Source: Garcia nutans (lineage: Eukaryota > Streptophyta > Magnoliopsida > Malpighiales > Euphorbiaceae). From it: a stretch of DNA of 64,000 nucleotides. The translations under genes were made by a program, and so were the position numbers. Positions 58,619 to 64,000 of this stretch are shown one piece after another. The notes beneath the pieces are model-generated. The model ran no database searches, was not told the origin of the DNA, and was given only the letters and a program-made list of their open reading frames with translations. The stretch lies in contig CANTUV010000008.1 in assembly GCA_947685225.1 (NCBI GenBank), positions 38,437,501 to 38,501,500 on the forward strand, written 5' to 3'. Every line of letters starts with the position of its first letter. The first letter of the stretch is position 1.

Positions 58619-60115
58619 TGCCATCCTTTGCAAAGTTTGATGGATCTAGAAATTTTGACATCCATGTGAAGCAATATATCATTGATATGTAGTCTGCCCG
58701 AGCTACTAAGGTACAAACCCTAAGGTACTTCATGCTCTCATTGGATCCTGTTATCCAAAATTTGTTCAATACCTTAGATAATGGCACTCAAAAGAGATGG
58801 GATCTACTATACAAGGCCTTCATCCAACAATATGGGTATAATGCTAAATTGGAAGTTACTTTAATGGAGGTGGAGTCCATTAGACAAAGGCAAAACGAGA
58901 ACTTCGTGACTATGTGAAGAGGTGGAGGAATAAGGTTGCATTGCTCAAAAGGAGGCCTGATGAATCGGATCAGATTAGAATGATTGTGTGAGGAGTGTTG
59001 CCTAGCCTTCACTAAAGGATGTCTCATACACTCATCTGGGATTTTAAGGACCTTTTACAAGCTGGTTTGCAAATTGAAGAGTGGAAAAGAGAGAAGAATC
59101 GCTTTTTCGCAAGAAAGAATGAGAAAGAAAACTACCAGTCTAGTAACCAAAGCACATAAAAGGTGGTTGACGTTAATGCCAATGGCCAAGGAGGAAGAAG
59201 GCAGTTTTTAGAATTAGGAAAGCTACTATCTTGGGTTCTTAATAAGCTACAAAATAAGGGATTGTTACAACTCTTGAATCATCGTCGTTTGCCTAACCCT
59301 CTTCCATCTAACTTTGACATTAAGGCATTTTACCAATTTCATCAAATGCAAGGACACGACATGGATAAATGTTTGAGGTTGATGCATGAGATCTAGAATT
59401 TGATTGATAATGGGAAGCTGCCCGAGACCAACAAGCCAAACACCAAAGACAATCCATTGCCAAGGTTCAATAGAGTACCACCACCGGTGACCTTCATGAT
59501 TGGAGGAGGTTTACATGAAAGTTTTATCATGTCTTATTTCCAAGATGTAGATGGAGAAGCAACAAAAGAAGAAGTGGTGTTTAGCAAAATTGAACAGGCT
59601 GTAATTGGTAAAGAAGTAACAATTTATGTTGTGAATGAGTTTTGGGACTCAACCGATAGTGATGATGATCTTGAACCTAAGAAGGAAGAATAGACATAGT
59701 CCGAGCCTAAAGAAGATGAGGTGATGAACATTAGATCTGGCAAGCCTTATGCAAGGCCACCACCCAAGGAAGTATAAGCTAATAAAGGAAAGGAATCTAA
59801 AATTGGGAACAAAGAAGAAGAAGATGACACTGTTCTTAACATTTGAAGAGGACCCAAGCAAGTGTTAATATTTGGGATCTATTGGCCACGTCCAAGAAGT
59901 ACCATGGAACTATGGCCAAGGCTTTGGCTAGCATGCCAATTTCCACCTCTATAATGCTGGATGAGCTGGTTAACTTCATGAAAATTGAAAGAGTGATGAA
60001 GTGTGAAGATATTCAAAAGAAGAGCGAAGTTGATGTGGGAATGGTATCATTCTCGGATTCAGATTTATTAGAAGAGGGGAGATATCATATCCATGATTTT
60101 GGAGAAATTAAATAA
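58619..60115 (+). pseudogene. Element L gag, C-terminal part, to start of protease region
   Basis: After M: MPSFAKFDGSRNFDIHVKQY, LDNGTQKRWDLLYKAFIQQYG and LEVTLMEVESIRQ, the conserved core of Tat/Ogre-type gag. Further on come AFYQFHQMQGHDMDKCLRLM (a Cys/His-poor relative of the usual HxxxGHxxxxC box), NLIDNGKLPE, and NIWDLLATSKKYHGTMAKAL with MVSFSDSDLLEEGRYH, the region at the entry to protease. Frameshifts (near 58910 and 59700-59840) and several stops make it a pseudogene. No reverse transcriptase is seen before N interrupts. Confidence 0.8.
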
Positions 60116-60292
60116 GTACTTGGAGATATAAAAGTTGTATATACCCAATATATATACCTAGTGTATATATAACATATACATATGGTATACTAATTGTATA
60201 TGTTGGATATATACATTACATACTTAATATATTTAATACACATATAAGGTATATTTGATGTGTATATAAGATACACATTATTTGTGCATATG
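60116..60292. repeat. AT-rich TATA/palindromic tract before LTR N
   Basis: About 180 bp of GTATAT, ATATAC and CATATAC words with partial inverted repeats. It does not match the L coding sequence expected here. It could be simple-sequence expansion or a small unidentified insertion. Confidence 0.5.
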
Positions 60293-62952
60293 TGTAATAT
60301 CATAAATGTTTTTTGAAAATTTCTAATTTTTGGAAATTTGATAAAATATATTATAATTAAATTGGATAAATTAAATTAATAATTTTAAATGAAATATAAA
60401 GGGATTTTAAATGAAAAATATATATGTGATATATATGTAAAATGTATACAACATATAAAAGTCAACACTTTTTAAAGAAAAAGTCAAAAGTCAAAGTAAA
60501 AAGGGTATTTTGGTAATTAAATCTTAAAAATTAAAAATTATTAAATTAATTAAAAAATAAATAAATTTTGAATGGAAGAGGGATTTTTGGACTTTTAATT
60601 TATTAAATAAATAAATAAATATTAAATTAAATTAAATAATATATATATGGTTGAAATTAAAAGATGAAAGGAAAGAGAAAATCAAAAGTCATTTTCATCT
60701 TCTTCTTCTTCCTCCTTGGTCGAAACCTCCATTGGTGGTGTCCAAGGAATTTTTCTCTTCCATACTCAATTCATTGAAGGATTTAACAAGTTTAAAGTTA
60801 ATTTTTGGTGATTTCCACTAAATTTGGTAAGCTTCTAACTCCTTTCTTTGAATTCTATGAAAATTTTGATTGTGTGATTTTGGATTTTTAAGTAGTATGT
60901 TATAATTATTGGAATTGGTATGTATGATGTTATTTTGGGTAGTTAACAATGATTTTATGGTTAGATTGAGCAAATGGTTGAGTTTGGGTAAGATTGGTGA
61001 AGAGAGAGAATTTAGGGTTATGTAATTTTTGGGGTTTTGAAATCATGGTTTTTAATTGTGCAAATTGATTCCAAATGAGTTTTTCTGTTGCATAAACAAG
61101 TATTTTAAAGTCAAAATTTGGATTTGGCTGTGTTTGGATGGAGTTTGATAATGGAAGTGTGATTTAGGGTTTTGGAAAATGATTTATTCAAAGTTGTTGA
61201 ATTGTATAATTTTATTGGTTTAATCTTGTTTTTTGGTGATATAAGTGATGAGTATAAGCTTAAAATGATTAATGGATTGTGTTGGAATGGAAAACCTTCA
61301 ATGGGGGAAGGTTATGCCATTTTAGGGTTTTGTGTATAAGAGTGTGTTTTTGTAATGTAGATGGTTTAAATGTATTAAAATATGCTTCTAATAATATAAA
61401 TAAGCTTAATATATTAAAATGAATGGCCTAGTATGAGTCTTCAAAATTAAAGTGAGGTTAGCCTTAAATTTTGGATTTTTGCTTGGATGGGGTGGAAATG
61501 CCACTAAATGTGATACTAAATGATTATTTGCTATCACATTTGGTTTAGGCATTGAGGGAGGTTGTTTTGCTTCATCCAAGTAGTGAAGGGCAAATTGGAA
61601 GGATAGCATTGGAGGTTGTTTTGAGCTTTTTTTGGTTGCTATTTGAGGTAAGTACAAATGTTGAATACATTGGTTATGTTTGCATGACATTTGGGCTTAA
61701 CACATTTTGTTTGGAAAATGTGTTAAGCTACTTGATACATTGGATTTGTATGAATAACGCGCTATGACATTTGTAATGTCATATATGTGTTAAATGCATT
61801 GTAAAAAGCCATTGATAATGGCTAAATTGTGTAAATGTGATTAATATGTAAATTATGTGGAAATACCCAAAGTAATTGGGTAATGTGTTATGAATGCAAA
61901 AATGTGGTATAATGTAACGAGATATGTGGAAACATAATGAAATGAATTGATATTGATATTGATATAAATGAGAAAAGTGAGAAAAGTGAGAAAAAGATGA
62001 GAAAATAAGGCAATGGGCCTAGCTTGATTATGTGACAATGAGAAAGAGATTGAAAATGAGAAATATGAATAAATTGTGTGCCTAGTATATTATTCAATTT
62101 TCAGAGTTCTGTATTTGGCGGCCTGCCTATGATTTACCTACGGGCTAGACACTGGCGCCACTGTGAAAATATTTTTGAGGTGAAATGACCGGGTCGTAAG
62201 CCTAAAAAATAAGTCCTTGAAGCTAGGCTGGGTGAAATGACCAGGTCATAAGCTCAGACCTAGTTGGACTATTACATTGATATTATACCTATGGGGCTAG
62301 ACACATGGTATCATTATACACCAAAACAGTAACTCTGGAATTTGAATAGCATATTAGTTATCTTTGGGCCCATGTTTGTGTTTGCTTTTATGTAAATTGT
62401 GGATTGTGAAATATTTGAAAAGTATGAGAAAATGAAATGATGTGATATCCATAAGCATTTTGCGTTGGTCTTACTTTACAGTTTTATTATAATAAAAATT
62501 TATACCTCTAAGCTTTTAGCTTAGCACGATTGTAATTCATCGCGTAGGTGACATGGGCGATTTGGTAGAGCTGGAGATTCCTACTAGACCTAGTCATGTC
62601 TAGGCATTTATCGAGCTTGAAGTGTTTTTGGGTACATCAAGATCAGAGCCATTTGCCAGCATGTACATATTTTATATTATAGTATATTTTGATATTATGT
62701 ATATTATGTTTATTTTTGAAGTATATATTGTAAATTGTAAAGAATGTTTTGGATAATTTGTTTAAAATGGGATTCTATATGTGTTATTGATATATATATA
62801 TATCTATGTATAAATATTTTGAAAAAATATGGAGAAATTGAGAAGTATTGGTGAAATGGAGATTTGATTTTATTGGGAGTGTTTGTTTTATGCATGTTGA
62901 GTTTATTAAATTTTGGGATGTCCAATTTACAGAAAAAACACTGGAAAATTTG

Positions 62953-63262
62953 GGTTTTGGACCCGGTTCGAGTTCTGGACTCAAGGGAGATTCTAGGTTC
63001 TGGACCTAAGGAAAATTTAGGTTCTGGACCCGATTCGAGTTCTGGACTCAAAAGAGATTCTAGGTTCTGGACCTAAGGATAATTTGGGTTCTGGACCTAA
63101 GTAAAATTTGGGTTCTGGACCTGGTTCGAGTTCTGGACTCAAGGAAGATTTTAGGTTCTGGACCTAAGGAAAATTTAGGTTCTGGACCCGGCTCGAGTTC
63201 TGGACTCAAAAGAGATTCTAGGTTCTGGACCTAAGGATAATTTGGGTTCTGGACCCGAGAGA
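62953..63262 (+). repeat. Tandem repeat family 1 in N (~22 bp, GTTCTGGAC)
   Basis: About 14 units built on (A/G)GTTCTGGAC(C/T), alternating 'CTAAGGA(A/T)AATTT' and 'CGAGTTCTGGACTCAA' versions to form a higher-order unit of roughly 65-68 bp. Confidence 0.85.
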
Positions 63263-63930
63263 TTTGGATACTCGATCCTAAATTGGATTGGGATACTCGA
63301 TCCTAAATTGGCTTTGGATGCTCGATCCCAACTGGATTCGGATACTCGATCCTAAACTGGATTGGGATAGTCGATCCTAAATTGGATTGGGATACTCGAT
63401 CCTAACTAGATTTGGACACTCGATCCTAACTGGATTTGGATACTCGATCCTAAATTGGCTTTGGATACTCGATCCTAAACTGGTTTCGGATACTCGATCC
63501 TAACTTGGAATGGGATACCCGATCCTAACTGGATTCGAACATTCGATCCTAACTGGATTTGGATACTTGATCCTAAATTGGATTGGGATACTCGATCCTA
63601 ACTGGATTCGGACACTCTATCCTAACTAGATTTGGATACTCGATCCTAACTGGATTTGGACACTCTATCCTAACTGGATTTGGATACTCGATCCTAAATT
63701 GGCTTTGGATACTCGATCCTAAATTGGATTAGGATTCTTGATCCTAACTTGGATTGGGATACTCGATCCTAACTGGATTCAGACACTCGATCCTAACTGG
63801 ATTTGGACACTCGATCCTAAATTGGATTGGGATACTCGGTCCTAATTGGATTCGGACACTCGATCCTAACTGGATTTGGATATTCGATCCTAAATTGGCT
63901 TTGGATACTCGATCCTAAATTGGATTGGGA
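63263..63930 (+). repeat. Tandem repeat family 2 in N (24-25 bp, ACTCGATCCTAA)
   Basis: About 27 units of GGATACTCGATCCTAA(C/AT)TGGATT(T) with a 24- or 25-bp period. Variants GGACACTCGATCC and GGATGCTCGATCC occur. After the array the text returns to GGGACCCGAGATTGGG, a mix of families 1 and 2. Confidence 0.87.
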
Positions 63931-64000
63931 TTTGATTTGGGACCCGAGATTGGGTACTTGGACCCAAGATTGAATTGATTTTGATTTAATTTTGGGCACT

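Larger units (their letters stand above)
60293..64000 (+). mobile_element. LTR N (Tekay-like), running off the right edge
   Basis: Starts TGTAATATCATAAATG. It contains a putative intron 60827-61548 (TTTG|GTAAG ... TTTGGTTTAG|G, 722 bp, without a CACG array), repeated GACC(G/A)GGTC(G/A)TAAGC text, and the double hairpin at 62508-62547. It aligns with LTR H until about 62945 (matching 39690). From there N continues into tandem repeats not found in H. The LTR end is not reached in the window. Confidence 0.75.

Noticed and set aside
63263..63930. CRISPR-like array
   Set aside because: Head-to-tail 24-25-bp units with no unique spacers.

Overview
The window is plant nuclear DNA, almost certainly from a eudicot, and consists essentially of nested LTR retrotransposons. 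No host protein gene, tRNA, rRNA or CRISPR array is supported. Evidence for the assignment: Ty3/gypsy polyproteins with a C-terminal chromodomain (Tekay/Del-like chromoviruses), initiator-Met-type primer sites reading TGGTATCAGAGCC, LTRs of 1.8-2.7 kb bounded by TG...CA with 5-bp target duplications, and LTR fragments with a Tat/Ogre-like gag. The species cannot be named from the sequence.

Left block (1-42423), read from host to guest. Element I (minus, gag plus 488-bp LTR, 39914-42423) is broken by LTR H (+, 37967-39913). H is broken by LTR E (minus, 4194-4569 and 37504-37966). E is broken by F (minus, 3104-4193), which is itself broken by G (+, 1-3103), and by C (minus, 4570-37498, target duplication AAAAT). 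C is broken by A (minus, 5033-25310, duplication ATACA) inside its 3' LTR, and by solo LTR D (+, 31473-33866, duplication CTGCA) inside its gag. A is broken by B (+, 12661-23755) inside its 5' LTR. The chain I>H>E>C>A>B is six layers deep. B is a tandem composite (LTR-internal-LTR-truncated internal) whose right end was lost in a deletion that also removed about 0.3 kb of the host LTR.

Right block (42424-64000). An old unassigned host sequence carries two solo LTRs: K (42435-44887, duplication GGTAG, Tat-like) and O (45050-47257, duplication CATAT, Tekay-like). Two minus-strand Tat-like LTRs, P and Q, lie head-to-tail (47796-50933). They are followed by a tandem-repeat tract (50934-52110) that looks like the 3' untranslated end of Q's own element. 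Into it is inserted L (+), a Tat/Ogre-like element with LTR, primer site and decayed gag. L in turn carries solo LTR M (55943-58613, duplication CAAGA) and LTR N (60293 to the edge), which ends in two families of short tandem repeats.

The most interesting material is in the LTRs. Several Tekay-like LTRs appear to contain a conserved 0.5-0.8 kb intron (GTAAG...TTAG|G) that in most cases holds arrays of palindromic CACG motifs. Both LTRs of B lack it at the inferred splice junction, as expected if a spliced RNA had been reverse transcribed. A second shared feature is a two-hairpin element with compensatory base changes between families. All coding regions are damaged; in A and in the first unit of B, all ten premature stops involve a C-to-T change relative to sister copies in the window. 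I read this by eye; alignments, splice tests and clade assignments were not computed.
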